This document shows, one piece after another, positions 11,516-24,869 of a stretch of 64,000 bases of DNA. Numbering within the stretch: the stretch's first letter is position 1; each line of letters starts with the position of its first letter. The notes beneath the pieces are model-generated. The model was not told the origin of the DNA, made no database searches, and worked only from the letters and a program-made list of their open reading frames with translations. This stretch comes from Cacajao melanocephalus (taxonomy: Eukaryota; Chordata; Mammalia; Primates; Pitheciidae). The DNA lies in NCBI GenBank assembly GCA_963573385.1, contig CAUYLG010071387.1:1-64000 (forward strand), written 5' to 3'. The position numbers and the translations under genes are program-made.

Positions 11516-13188
11516 TATTTGGCAATAAATAGAAATAAAGAAAAATGTTAGCAACTTCAGAGACATAAAAGCAAGCAGCAAAGGCAGTCTTATTTTATCT
11601 CCCTCCTTATTTTGCCTATGGCTGAGAAAAAAGCAGAAGAAATGGGGTGCAGAATTGGCTTTCCCCTCTTCTTGCTACCCAAGCCATCCAGACAGCAAAG
11701 CTGCCCCACAGGTAACTAAGCTGTGTACATGTGGTTGAGAGCTCCACAGAACACAGGAGCTTTGTAGAGCAGGTCAAGTTCTGGATGCACTTGAAATAAT
11801 ATTACTCTGCTCTTTCAGTGATCTTCTTTGCTAATAAGAACATTTAAGCTAAAGACTGAAGGCAAATATAAAGAAGTTTTTGGGAATGGCCATAACTGTC
11901 TTTGTTATCCAAGAAGCAATTATTTCCCATGGTTGGCTTTCTCTAGAATCAATGATATCACTATACGTTCTTTATCTGGTATCTCATTTTCTTTCTCTGT
12001 TTTATATTGCTATGCTTTGCATTTCTAATACATTTCATATCTTTGAGGAAAGGCTTATGTCTTTTTGTTTTTAATTGGCTATGTGCTTTTTAAAAGTTTG
12101 GTTTATAGTGATACATAAATTATGTATATAGTGGATATATATAGATAGGTACATATAGGTATAGATATAGATAGATATTGAATTGAATCAAATTTAAGTG
12201 TGTTATCTCTTAATGAGCATTTCTATTTTCTTAATGGTCCCTAAATTTCCTCCAAATAATCCATTTTAAGGTGGAGCTTGAATCAAATAGTTCATTTTAA
12301 AGTGCCTATAGAATAATGCTGTTTTTTTTTTAATTAGCAGCCACACTGAAAGAAGAACATGTCAATAACGTCAGCTTTCCACCAATACCTCAATGTCTGC
12401 CCACTTTTCTCTTGTTGACCTGTTTCCTGGCCTGCTGGTATTCTTATTTCATGTACTCCGTATTGACAAACTCATTACTTTCCCACTGACAACCTCACTG
12501 TTGAAATCTTCATTTCTTCACTTATCCCGTCTTGTTTTTACTCAAACAATTACATGTAAAATTTAACCTGTACTCTTTAGATGAATCCCTACCTCACCCC
12601 TAGTCACACACAGACACATTTGGTTTTCCACATCAATTTTTTAAAAATCAAATATAATATAATTTTGGGGGAAATTATTTCTGCATTTTTCAATACTTTT
12701 AAAACATGATTATACAAATTAAATATATATGAGTGTTACTTTACCAAAGTATACTTTTCAAAAGCTAAAACAACCAATTGTATGCAAACATAAAGTGAGC
12801 ACACGTCAAAGTTTTTTTTTAGATCATTAATGACGAAACCACCAAGATGCTAAAGCTGGTTCCCAAAGTACTGAAGATATGTATGGTGGCTATGAGAAAA
12901 ACAAGATTTCCAGTTCAGGTACAAAATAGCTTAATGTTCATAAAGGACAATAAAACTATAATCTTTAGTCAAAATTATTTGCATCTTGCACACAAAATTT
13001 ATTTATATTGCTATTTGATGAGAATCATCTATATTGTTTTCCCTTTTCTGAGAGTTAACATGTACCCTTGGAAAGTTATAAGGGTTATTATCCTGAATAA
13101 TAGTAAATAGCAAGTCAAATAAGACAGGAGAATTAAGTAATCCCTTGGCCAGGCTTCTAGACGATGTCTTAGAAGATATTGAAAAGAA
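11516..13188. other. Unassigned DNA
   Basis: No coding exon or clear interspersed repeat. A degenerate TATAGATA-type low-complexity run lies at about 12135-12180. Open frames here (for example 12847-13110) have no recognisable domain and end within AT-rich sequence. Confidence 0.5.
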
Positions 13189-13191
13189 TCA

Positions 13192-13496
<305 letters not shown>

Positions 13497-14843
13497 GGCT
13501 CAGTAATGCTATGTTTTGAAAAATTTTTCTTAGTGCAAATTTCTGAGTAATGATCTTCACTGATATAATGATCTACCTGTAAACATGCTCACGTTTGGTA
13601 CAAAAAGAGTGATGTTTTCATGCCTGACTAGATTTAAAGTAACTCAAAGTTCAGGGTCTTTTTGTCCTCATCCAGACAGCCAATCAGAATGGCATGGACT
13701 ATTTCGAGTAAATATCCTTCCTCCAAGAGACACTTAATTGAATGCCTGCTATGTGTCAAGTGTTGTGTTACACGGAAGAATATTCAATTCTTCTTCTTCA
13801 GAGCTGAGAACTTAATTAGAAGAGAGAGGTACAATGAATTATGGTAGACTCTAACAAGTATTTGCAAGGTGCCATTGGCCCTTCGGGGTACAGCACCTGA
13901 TGTAAGGGCTTTGGAGTGAAATCTGCCTGAATTTTACCACTGAAAATGTTGTTTATTGACTGACAAAATAACCAGAATACCCTTTTATACCTCAAGTCCA
14001 AGCTCAAAAATGTTTTAAAAAGTATATGACACAATTCTCTGACTCTCTAACCTGGGGTTATAAAAAGAACTTAAACTGATGAGTTAACTCTGGGTCATTA
14101 TGCAAAATACACAGTACTGTGCTGCACTGTCACTCAGCAGTGACCCAGAAAGCAATGAGTCATAAAGGACATATTTTTCTTTATAATAAATAACCCCAGC
14201 CTGCTATGTTTTTAAATTACTGTATCTGATTTATATGATTTTATGTCTCTTGCAGTTCTGTTCAATATCACTTTGATATGTACAGCAAAAATATTCATCA
14301 CAGTTATGTGGTATTTTGTATGAAATGATATAAATATGTGACCATTGGACTGTGTTTTTTAATGTCTTGATAAATTAGGTCACAATACGAAGGATAAATT
14401 GTTCTTTATTTTTGTCTTCCTATCTGAAAAATGGGTGGACTGCAGGACAATAATGATAGGATACTAAACTATTAAATAGCCTCAAAGAAGTTTGAAGAAT
14501 CTTCTGTAAGACATTATGATGCAAGAGAAGTGTTATTTTAGTTTCGTAAGGGATAATTATATAGTTAATCTTGCTCTATATTACATTGAAAAAGCTTTCA
14601 ACACTTCATTGTGTTCAATTATGCTCCTGATTACTCAGATGGAGAAAATTTGGGAAAGTTTGGAGATACTTAACTGTGAGTTGCTGATGAAGTGTTTTTT
14701 CTCACTGCCTTTATCTCCTAAAAGGGCAGGATTGGGGTTTTGGGTCCTCTTGCAGACCTCTGTGAATTTTAGTTATCACTTTAGCCCGTGATAGCAACCT
14801 TCATCAAAGATTCAAGGGATAGTTTTAATTAAGAAAGGTTAAT
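13497..14843. other. Mostly unassigned DNA with possible L2 and MIR traces
   Basis: A 'GAATGCCTGCTATGTGTCAAG' block at about 13740-13760 resembles the reversed L2 3' end or the start of a MIR. 'TGTAAGGGCTTTGGAGTGAAATC' near 13900 resembles a MIR. Both are short and uncertain. 14040-14840 has no recognisable repeat; TGAGTCA (about 14157) is a perfect AP-1-type motif but an isolated 7-mer means little. Confidence 0.45.
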
Positions 14844-15156
<313 letters not shown>

Positions 15157-15639
15157 GGTTGCTGATGAGCTCGAAAGAGCTTCCTTTCACTCCAGATATC
15201 ACTTGCAGCAGAGGCATCACTAGGCAAACTCAGGCAAGCCTAATGGACAACCGCACTCTGAATCTTCTCTGTACCCATTTTTCTTTGATTTTTTCCCCTC
15301 AGAAATCATACCCTAGAAATTGACAGTTCCCATGTTCTTTAAAGAGCAGTGGTTTTCTGTAGAAGAATATGTCAAACAGAATTCCATTTCTGAACCACAT
15401 TTCTTTTCTGTCTTCCATTATCTAACTAGAGATGAACTCATTTAGGAAAAAAAAAAAAAAAGAATGAAAGAAATACCACTTAAAGTGACCCAGTTTGATC
15501 TGGAATGCAAATACAAGCCTTTGGTCCATGATCTGCATTTCTGCCTATTAAGTAGAGTGTAATTCAAGAAGTTTGCATTTGCTTTCTCAGAGAGATAAAG
15601 CAATACTCAAGAGCAAGGGAAAAATATAGGCCTTTGATT
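15157..15639. other. Unassigned DNA with an A15 tract at about 15448
   Basis: No gene and no recognisable repeat apart from the A run. Confidence 0.5.
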
Positions 15640-16070
15640 CATTCAATTCATTATTACTTTTTGTCAAATATGTAGATAGAAAGAGAGAGTTCTTGTCATC
15701 ACTGAATTTATAGTGAAGGATGGACATTGGGCAAGGTTAGTGAATGCAGTTGGTGCTTTGTAGGAGATGTACCAAGGATATGGGTATGAAGACAATGAGG
15801 GCTTAACATGGCCTTAGAAAAAGGAAATGATATGTTAGCTGAGGCACAAACATGAATTAGACAATGAGTGAGACGGATGTCTCTCTAGGCAGAGAAAACA
15901 GCATATGCCAAATTATAGACAGTCTATCAGTGAAGTGGCATTTTTGGAAAAAAACACATGAGGACAATTTCAAGAGAACAGTTCCAGGGAATTCCAGAAC
16001 TGAGTGTGGGTTGGTGGGTGAGGGAGGGCACTCCCAGGAACTAGAATCAGCCAAGATAAATCCTAGGAAG
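15640..16070 (-). mobile_element. L2 LINE fragment (reverse)
   Basis: Starts with 'TTGATTCATTCAATTCATT' and continues through 'GGCAGAGAAAACAGCATATGCC' (about 15889) to 'GAACAGTTCCAGGGAATTCC', the order seen in the reversed 3' part of L2. Old and heavily mutated; boundaries are approximate. Confidence 0.55.
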
Positions 16071-17280
16071 AGCCTGTGGCATAAGCCACAGTGAAACTCC
16101 TAATGAGTCAGGAAGCTCAAAGCACAGAGTTGTCCATCAGGAGTAGGGTCAGCGAGAGAATCATCCCTGACAGCCTTCTTCCTGCCATGTGCTCCTTCTG
16201 AAGCCCTGGGCTGGGACTCCAGGTCTCTTCTCAATGCTTCTTGAAGTGACAGGTGCCTAGGGCAAGTCATGGGAGTGGTGGCTGACATCTATATGTTATG
16301 CCTTAGTTACCTGTCACATATTTTTTTAAAAAGATGAATTGTTTCTAAGGGCAGGATAGGTATTTTGTCTATAAGCACATAGTCAGTGCCTAATAAATAT
16401 TTAATTAAATCAAGTATTTCAAAAGCCTCACTCTTGCTCTATTAGATACAGCAAATCCAAATACACGTATCAACCCACTTTTCTATCAGCAACTTCCTAG
16501 TAAAGCTTTGGATGCAAAATCAACATACTGAGAAGTCAACAGATATTTTTGTTTCTCGGAGGCAAAAATCTTTAGTGATTCACTGTCCTCTTCTACTTCC
16601 GCTTTTTTCCTTCCTCAGCACACATCTCTTCTTTTAATTTTCATCCCTATAGATTACAAAACCTTGCAGAAAATTAGGTCGCTATATGCCTCACCCAAAG
16701 GGAAACTCCAAAAATGTAGAAAAGAAAATTAGTTCACCTTCAAGAAGCAATTTTAACTTCAGTCTAAAATAAAAAGTCAGAACTTTATACTGACAAAAGA
16801 AAGGAGAGCTTTCTCTCCTCTTAGTATTTTTCTCTCTTTTCCCATGTTTGAGGACAGAGGCTGCTGCTACAGAACCTGTTCTTTGGGTCCTGGAAGACAC
16901 TGTGCAGAATGTAATGCTAGGGGTTTGCAGGAATATTACTGGCATCTTCCCACATGAAACCTTGACCATTTATTTTAATCATTGTTGCCTCTGTATCTCA
17001 AGCATCTAGGAATGAACAGTACAGAGCAGACATTCAAGCAGTATTGGGTGAATAAATAATTGAGTGACGCATTATCAAATCAATACCTACTAACTTTATA
17101 ACTTTTGGAAAATACATATGTGCACATGCATGTGCAATATTACCATCCTGATTATCATCGTTACAATTTCAGTGAATTTTTTGGAAGATTCTATATTAAT
17201 ATTATTGAAGCTCCTGAAGAGATCATGATGATAATTCCTGGAAAAGTTAATCAAGGCCATCAAGAAGTCAGGGACAGGCA

Positions 17281-17308
17281 AAAAAACAAACAAACAAACA
17301 AAAAAAAA
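17281..17308. repeat. (CAAA)n A-rich microsatellite
   Basis: A7 followed by three CAAA units and an A run; it may be the tail of an unrecognised retroposon. Confidence 0.8.
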
Positions 17309-17627
17309 CTGATTTTAAAGAGAAGCTGAGAGGACATATCAGGATGAGTCTTTTCAAAGAAGCTCAAGCAGACCAATAGAATCATTTACTCCAGGAAAAT
17401 CTCACTAAGGTGATTTCAGCAACACAGTTTGAAGGAAAAGAAGATAGTCTCTGACTATATGAAAAAAAAGCTATAGGTCGAAGTTTCTGTTTATGGTAGA
17501 TAATATATAGCACTTGACCTCTCTAACCCTGTAATCTATGAATCTCTATTATTTCCCTTGATATGTACCAGCCTCAAATTTAATTCTACTTTGACTGGCA
17601 GTGAGAGTTGTTCACATTCCAATATTT

Positions 17628-17700
17628 ACAGAAAACATCAATTTTCATAAGCCTAGATATTTATGAATTACATTAGAATTATTTGTATGATATACGGCAA
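17628..17700 (+). repeat. Divergent repeat copy A (pairs with 24526-24600)
   Basis: By eye this segment aligns over about 75 bases, at roughly 70 percent identity, with 24526-24600, sharing the core CTAGATATT followed by TTAGAA and a final ATATAC. I do not recognise the family. Confidence 0.4.
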
Positions 17701-18042
17701 ATGTATTGCTGACCTAGTTAGAATTCTTTCAAAAGTGCTTTGTTAGTGCATTTGAGAAGTTTAATATGCAGGGTGGCCTGTTTAGAGTAGGTTCCACTTA
17801 ATTCATCATGCCTAGCTATAATGACAGCTACTTTAAGTTTTGGGCCAAGAACAGGTTTATTCAATCCCAAATACATACGTCTATTTCTCCTAGAAAGTAA
17901 CCTCATTGCAAATCACCTAGCAGTGGCCACAACCCCCTGGGCTGAGCAGATTTCTTCCCCTTCTCGAGCCACCTCCCTTTGCTCACTACATGTCTGTATT
18001 CTCATTCCTGATCATTGCAGATCTACTCTAAACCTTCTTTTA

Positions 18043-18390
<348 letters not shown>

Positions 18391-18594
18391 TCATCATGAT
18401 CCCATCTATTTTCCAATTAGGGAGTTTCCAAAATTGTAACTTCTCAGATTATTGTGCCTTGACTAACCAGTAAGTAAATCTCCAAGCAAAAGAATGGCTT
18501 GAGAAAATATGTGTGCTCAGACAGGAAAGTGCCTGGCCACAGAGCCAAAGCTCAAAAATATTAAAACAATAAAGAAGAAAAACAGAAGATAAAA

Positions 18595-18712
18595 TCCACA
18601 TCAGTAATTCACTCAACAAATATTAATTGAAGGCTTACTATGTTCCAGATACTTGGGTCAGGAGTGATGGTACAAATAATTAGTAAAACAGATGGAATCC
18701 TTGTTCCAATGG
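18595..18712 (-). mobile_element. L2 LINE 3' end (reverse)
   Basis: A clear 'TTCACTCAACAAATATTAATTG' start followed by 'GGCTTACTATGTTCCAGATACTT' and 'GGAATCCTTGTTCCAATGG' matches the reversed L2 3' end. Confidence 0.75.
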
Positions 18713-18903
18713 TTATGTCCATGTGTGCTCAGTATTTAGCTCCCACTTGTAGGTGAGAACACGCAGTGTTTGGTTTTCTGTTCTTGTGTTAATTTACTTA
18801 AGATAATGGCCTCCAGCTGTATCCATGTGGTCATAAAGTACATGATTTCATTCTTTTATGGCTGCATAGTACTCCATGGTGTAGATGCACCACATTTTCT
18901 TTT
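18713..18903 (-). mobile_element. Small internal L1 piece
   Basis: From TGTCCATGTGTGCTCAGTAT to CCACATTTTCTTTT the sequence is reversed primate L1 3' UTR and ORF2 end. The 3'-most part of the UTR with its A tail is missing on the left, so this is a fragment of about 190 bp with both natural ends absent. Confidence 0.88.
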
Positions 18904-18920
18904 TTAAAAACAGTTTTCTG

Positions 18921-19208
18921 GGCCAGGCATGGTGGCTCTCACCTATAATCCCAGCACTTTGGGAGGCCAAGGCAAGTGAATCATGAAGTCAGGAATTTGA
19001 GACCAGCCTGGCCAACATGGTAAAACCCCCTCTCTACTAAAAATACAAAAAATTAGCTGGGCATGGTGGCCGGCGCCTGTAATCCTAGCTACTCAGGAGG
19101 TTGAGGAAGGAGGATCGCTTGAACCCAGGAGGTGGAGGTTGCAGTGAGCCGAGATCATGCCACTGTACTCCAGCTCAGGCGATAGTACAAGACTCCATCT
19201 CAAAAAAA
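18921..19208 (+). mobile_element. Alu (AluS-like)
   Basis: A full dimer starting GGCCAGGCATGGTGGCTC and ending in a short A7 tail (19202-19208). It sits directly beside the 5' end of the L1 piece. The 5' flank AAAAACAGTTTTCTG and 3' flank AAAAAGAATTTTTTG may be a decayed target duplication. Confidence 0.95.
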
Positions 19209-20104
19209 GAATTTTTTGTTAGTCAGTTTAGCATGCAGTGATGCACTGTATTATCATTTGTTTGTGGTTGCAACAACATGTTGCTGTACACTGTCCTATG
19301 GCATTAACTAGAGGTGGCCCCTTAGAATTACTTATGTCTCCCAGTTGACAATCAGAGTAGAATTAGCTTGAGACATTCACAGAGATGACCTGTCACATGA
19401 TCTGATTTTCAGGAGGTCTAGAGTTACTGTGGAGGAAAACAGATTTGAAAGTTGTTTTTAACTCATGTCTGGAAAAGTATAGAAAAAAGATAATGCAATT
19501 GGCAGAATTCAAATGTTAAATGTGGCAAGAGCCTGGGGGTATTATTATTCAAAGTTTTGGAGAGAGAGGGTGGTGTGGTAAAACACAAAATACTGCATCT
19601 TTTAGAGTCTCAGCCACTCTGATTGAGACTCACACTTCAAAGAGGGGTTTGTGGAGGGTATTCTCCACTCGCCAGAAAGGTGGAGCTGCAGAAGCAATGG
19701 AAATAAAGCAACTAAATCATGGAGGCTTAGAAGTTAGGAGAGTAACAATCATGAGGTTGGCCCAGTAGGACTAGAGAGACCTCTGCAGACAGACAGACAC
19801 CCTCAGCAGGGAAGGACTGCCAGTGGGAGGGGACGTAGGAGCAGGACTGAAGGCACGGACTAGAGCTTGGAGGACAAGACAAGGAAACCTATCCTGTTTT
19901 CCTCTGGGGACTCCAAGAGAGACATAAGGAAGAGAAGGTACACGATCCTGCTATGTGAGAGTAGAAGTTGTTCGTCTAGTATATGCAGGAAAAAGTGGAC
20001 ACTTGTCATCCTCAGAACTTAGCTGCTAGTGGGATTTATGGGACAACCAGTTCTGTTGTGCTAGACTAGCACTATGCTTCAAGTATACTTAGATAATGTT
20101 GGTC
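19209..20104. other. Unassigned, somewhat GC-richer DNA
   Basis: An 82-codon frame (19520-19768) has no recognisable domain. No splice-site-bounded exon is convincing. No repeat family is recognised. Confidence 0.5.
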
Positions 20105-20143
20105 ATGTATATGTGTGTGTGCATGTACGTGTGTGTGTGCACA
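20105..20143. repeat. Degenerate (TG)n microsatellite
   Basis: Alternating TG interrupted by CATG and TACG. The same sequence causes the cysteine/valine-rich start of a spurious frame at 20115. Confidence 0.85.
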
Positions 20144-20844
20144 TGGTCAACGTACTAGGAAGAGTAATTTAATGGTTCAAAGATCCTCAGCTTGGAAAAT
20201 GTCTCATGCTACAAAGTTGAATACTGCATATCACCAGATATCAAAGTCCCATAGGAGGATAAAATCACCCTTTAAATTGATAACTGAGGTTATATTTGTA
20301 GGCCCTCTTCTCCTACATTGCCTTATGATATATCCCTTGTGTTAATTTGGAAAAGAAACTTGCATGATAGGAGAAGACATGCTGAACTGGAAGGTCTGTG
20401 CAATGTGGAGGGAGGTGTGCTTTTCATGTCTCTTGTACTCATTGAACCGTGAGTGCAAAATGGCTTCACCTGTGCCACAGTGCTTGGCGGGATCATGATG
20501 TCAATTAGGTTTCATGAGATTCTGTAAAGCAAATTTGTTTATTTGCTCACTGAGTTATCCAAAGACAAAAGGAGGCCTGTGCCTCCAGCACAATAATTAA
20601 TTATAAAGTCATCACACATATTGCATTAATGTTGGCTGGCTTCTCACAAGTCCCTCTCAGAGGGCAGGGGCCGTGTGTAAGTATAACTCTATTTAGCATC
20701 TACTAAAAAGACACTTTGATTGGAATCTGTGTGATAATAAACTTCTTTACTAGATTCCTTGAAGTAAAGGATTTTATCTTTCATTTATTCAATAAATATT
20801 TGTAACTTTATAAAGTAGTAAAAATAGAAAAATCTTCATGCAGC
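20144..20844. other. Unassigned DNA, possible L2 trace
   Basis: 'CCCTCTCAGAGGGCAGGGGCCGTG' near 20652 resembles plus-strand L2. 'TTTCATTTATTCAATAAATATTTG' near 20778 resembles the reversed L2 end. Nothing else is recognised. Confidence 0.4.
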
Positions 20845-22058
20845 TTATGTTCTGTTTTTTTAATTTATTTTTAATTGGTAAATAATAATTGTATATATTT
20901 ATGATGTATAATTTGTTATGACATATGTATACAATTGCAGGATGATTAAATCAAGCAATTAACATATTCATCACCTCACATATTTATCATTTCTTTGTGG
21001 TGAGAATGTTTAAACCTAGAAAAATCCTATGAAATTGAACTTTATACTCTTTGACCAACATCTCCCCTTTTCCTCTTCACCTACCCCCAGCTCCCCAGTG
21101 TCTGATAATCATCACTCCACTCTTTACTTCTACTGAGTTTGACTATTTTAGATTCCACATATAAGTAAGATAATGCAGTATTCGTCTTTGTCGTATTTCA
21201 TTTAATATAATGTCCTAGATTCATCCATGTTGTCACAATGACAGAGTATCCCTCATTTTTAAGGTTGAATAATATTTCACTTGTGTATGTATGCCACATT
21301 TTCTTTTTTTATTCATCATTTTCTTGAACACTTGGGTTGCTTCCATATCTTTGCTATTGTGAATAATGAAGCAATGAACATGAGAGTGCAGGTATCTCCT
21401 AGACATACCAATTTTAATTCCTTTGGCTGTATACCCAGAAGTGGGATCGCTGAATCACATGGCAATTCCATTTTTAATTTTCTGAGGAGCTTACATACTA
21501 TTGTTCTATAGTAACTATACTAATTTACATTCCCACCAATAGTGTCCAAAGATTCCCTCCCTTCACCTCTTGCTGATACTTATTTGATACTTAACTTTCA
21601 TCATGTTGATAATAGCCCTTCCAACAGGTGTGATAGGAATATTTTGGTTTCAATTTGCATTTCCCTGATAATTAGCGATGTTGAGCATTTTTTTCATATA
21701 TCGGTTGGTAATATGTAAGTCCCTTTTTTTTCTTGAAATGTCTGTTCATGTCTTTTTGCCCACTTTTTAATCAGGTCATTTGGATGTTTTTGCTATTAAA
21801 TTCCATATCAATTTGGATACTGACTCCTTGTCAGATGCATTGTTTGCAAATATTTTCTCACATGCTGTGGGTTGTCTTTTCACTCTGTTAATTATTTTCT
21901 TTTCAGAAACTTTTCAATAGAATGTAATAATCCCATTTCTCTATTTCTGCTTTTATGGCCTGTGCTTTTGGGGTAGTATCCAAGAATTCATTGCTCAGAC
22001 CAATATCATGGAGCTTTTCCTCTGTTTTCTTCTAGTCGTTTTATAGTTACAGGTCTTA
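20845..22058 (-). mobile_element. L1MA-type L1, ORF2 C-terminal part plus 3' UTR
   Basis: On the minus strand the element runs from ORF2 (about 22058) to the 3' UTR (about 20845). Diagnostic blocks on the plus strand include ATTAAATCAAGCAATTAACA, TTTGACCAACATCTCCCCTT, AGATTCCACATATAAGTAAG, CAGAAGTGGGATCGCTGAAT and TGCCTGTGCTTTTGGGG-like sequence near 21958. The copy has frameshifts and is dead. It is older than the L1P copies at 6.1 and 22.5 kb, judging by its 3' UTR type. Confidence 0.92.
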
Positions 22059-22069
22059 TATATCAAATA

Positions 22070-22325
22070 TTTCTCTAACACCTTTATAATGCTTACTGTA
22101 TTCCAAGTGCAGGTCAAAGCTCTTGACATATATTAACCTGAAGCAACAACCCAATGAGGCAGGTACTAGACAATTTCTATCTTATATATGGAAGGAGACT
22201 AAAGCAGAAGCAGTTTAGATGTTATCCAAGGGTTCAGAACTAGTAAGTGGTGATGCTGGAATTTGTACTCTGGCAGTTTGGTTTCAAAGTCTACCTGCTT
22301 TTTCACTTTATTATATCTTTCCTTT
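22070..22325 (+). mobile_element. MIR SINE
   Basis: Blocks in MIR order: GCTTACTGTATTCCAAGTGC, CTTGACATATATTAACCTGA, CAATGAGGCAGGTACTAGAC, AAGGAGACTAAAGCAGAAGC, CAGAACTAGTAAGTGGTGAT, GCTGGAATTTGTACTCTGG. Nearly full length for this tRNA-derived family. Confidence 0.9.
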
Positions 22326-22454
22326 TAAATTACCTTTTTATTACTAGTACCTAGCATAGATCTATGCGAAGAATAAATGAGTGCTAATTGAACAAGCCAA
22401 TGAAACAATAACATTTATCATGCTAATGGTGATAATGGTGAAAAGATACTAATA

Positions 22455-22526
22455 GTGATGGTTTATATTTATTGTGTTGCCTCTCATACTGTGTTTCATA
22501 ATTCGTAAGCACCATATCATGTGATC
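22455..22526 (+). mobile_element. Probable MIR, left half, interrupted by L1
   Basis: The block 'TTTATATTTATTGTGTTGCC' followed by 'AAGCACCATATCATGTGATC' fits the 5' half of a MIR. The continuation appears across the L1, at 23513-23590. Confidence 0.5.
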
Positions 22527-23512
22527 TTTTATTATTATACTTTAAGTTTGGGGATACATGTGCAGAATGTGCAGATTTGTTACATAGGTATACATGTTCC
22601 TTGGTGGTTTGCTGTACCCATCAACCTGTCATCTAGGTTTTAAGCCCCACATGCATTAGGTACTTGTCCTAATGCTCTCCTCCCCTTGCCTCCTACGCCC
22701 CCAACAGACCCTAGTGTGTGATGTTCCTCTCCTTGTGTCCATGTGTTCAACTCCCACTGAAGGTACAGTGTTTGGCTTTCTATTCTGTATTATTGAAGAT
22801 GTTTTCCAGCTTTATTCATGCCCTTGAAAAGGACATGAACTCATCCTTTTTAATAGCTGCATAGTATTCCATGGTATATATGTGCCACATTTTCTTTATC
22901 AAGTCTATCATTGATGGGCATTTGGATTGGTTCCAAGTCTTTGCTATTGTGAACAGTGCTGCAATAAACATATGTGTGCATGTGTCTTTATGGCATGATT
23001 TAAAATCTTTATAATATCCAGTAATGGGATTGCTGGGTCAAATGGTATTTCTCGTCCTAGATCCTTGAGGAATCACCACACTGTCTTCCACAATTATTCA
23101 ACTAATTTCCACTCCCACCAACAGTGTAAAAGCATTCCAATTTTTTCACATCCTCTATAGCATCTGTTGTTTCCTGACATTTTAATGATCACCATTCTAA
23201 CTGGTGTGAGATGGTGTCTCATTGTGGTTTTGATTTGCATTTCTCTAATGACCATTGATGATGAGCTTCTTTTCATATTTCTTGGCTGCATAAATGTCTT
23301 ATTTTGAGAAGTGTCTGTTCATATCCTTCGCCCACTTTTTTATTTTTTATTTTTTTGGTAAATTTTTTCAAGTTCCTTGTAAATTCTGGATATTAGACCT
23401 TTGCCAGATGGATAGATTGCAAAAAATGTCTACCATTCTGTATGTTGCCTGTCACTCTGATGATAGTTTCTTTTGCTGTGTAGAAGCCCTTTAGTTTAAT
23501 TAGATCCCATTT
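22527..23512 (-). mobile_element. 5'-truncated primate L1 (L1PA/L1PB), ORF2 C-terminus plus 3' UTR
   Basis: The left end carries the reversed L1 tail (TTTTATTATTATACTTTAAG). The body contains ORF2 C-terminal sequence, including an open piece at 23291-23094 with the [18 protein letters not shown] block. The right end stops after GTTTAATTAGATCCCATTT near 23512. About 985 bp long and non-functional. Confidence 0.94.
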
Positions 23513-23590
23513 CTGAATAGCAATAGTGTTCAACACTTGAACCCTGGACTTCCTAACCTTAATAGCCATGCTCTTTCATTACAGCTAAAA
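23513..23590 (+). mobile_element. Probable MIR, right half
   Basis: 'CACTTGAACCCTGGACTTCC' followed by 'AATAGCCATGCTCTTTCATTAC' is the usual 3' half of a MIR, directly abutting the L1. It is interpreted as the other half of the fragment at 22455-22526. Confidence 0.55.
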
Positions 23591-24525
23591 GCCACCAATT
23601 CTGGGATCATTTCTGTCATTTGTTAAGTGGCTTGAGGACAATTATTTATAACATCTTGTTGTACATGAATCTCACTTTATAAAATAAGATTAAAGTATAC
23701 TTTGCCAAGCAAAGAGTATTGAAAATATAAACATTCTTGAATAACAAAATAAAAAACAGTCTCTCCTCTTTCTCTCTTTTTCTCCACATACATACACAAA
23801 CATACATATACACACACATATAATCTTACCCCACAGGATAGAAAGTTGAAAGTCACTATGCCTCAACCATAAATCCCTATGGATCTCATTGAAAGAGTCT
23901 GAATAAAATTGAGATAAATATAGTAGGCACAATGGATAGAATACAATTTGTGATTTAAGATCCATAAAACAACTCTAAGGGCATTGTGATTTATTCTATA
24001 TTAAGCCCATTTCCCAATCCTAATATTTATGCCCACATGTTTTTAATATGCTATTTAACCACACATTTTACAGATATAAACATCACCATATGAGCTTTCA
24101 ATTAACATTGATTTTCTTCCTGAAGAAGTGCCTATTGGAATGAAATGGTAGGAATGGCTGGGAACTGATGTATGTGGAGTTAAAGTGCTGTTAATTCAAT
24201 TGCTTTATCTGATCCAAAGTCACTTAGATTATATTAAATTAGCCATCTGCTTGGTTTTCACCTTGGAATGTCTGCCAGATGCTGAATGTGTTTACAGAGT
24301 TCATTAGCAGACCCAACCTTAACAACAACTTTCTTGTGGTGTAACACCAGTGACCAGAAGTTTTCCTGAAAAGATGTCATAGGAAAAAAAAATGTATAAG
24401 CTACCCTTAAATAAATATTTTTATAATGAAATGTTTCCATTTCGAAGGGAATTTGGACAAAGCATTCCTACCAACTACCAACTGATCTTTTACTTCTCTT
24501 TTGACAAGCAATGACAATTGATCAT
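23591..24525. other. Unassigned DNA with a pyrimidine/CA-rich patch
   Basis: A CTCTCCTCTTTCTCTC run and a CATACACAAACATACATATACACACACATA run lie at 23760-23822. No gene recognised. Confidence 0.5.
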
Positions 24526-24600
24526 ACTCTAATATTAATAAAAATGCCAATTTTTACAGATCTAGATATTATTAATTATGTTAGAACTATTCATGAAATA
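24526..24600 (+). repeat. Divergent repeat copy B (pairs with 17628-17700)
   Basis: Shares CTAGATATT, TTAGAA and terminal ATATAC blocks with the 17628 copy. The family is unknown. Confidence 0.4.
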
Positions 24601-24869
24601 TACACCAAAGGGAATCTTCTACCACTTTACACTTTTAATTTAATTTTGTTGAGTGAATTCCCACTACCTTATAGTATATTATGGTCCAGAGACAGAAATT
24701 GATATGTAAAATCTAATTTGATTACCATGACAAAGAAACTATTAGGTGAGGACTACTACACTTTGAAAGAGTTATAAGCAGCAACCTATGAATTGGATCT
24801 TTAACATTCTGGAATTAACTGCATGTAAGGCATCCTAGGGGAAGTAAACAATTATGAAAAGGCTTTTTA

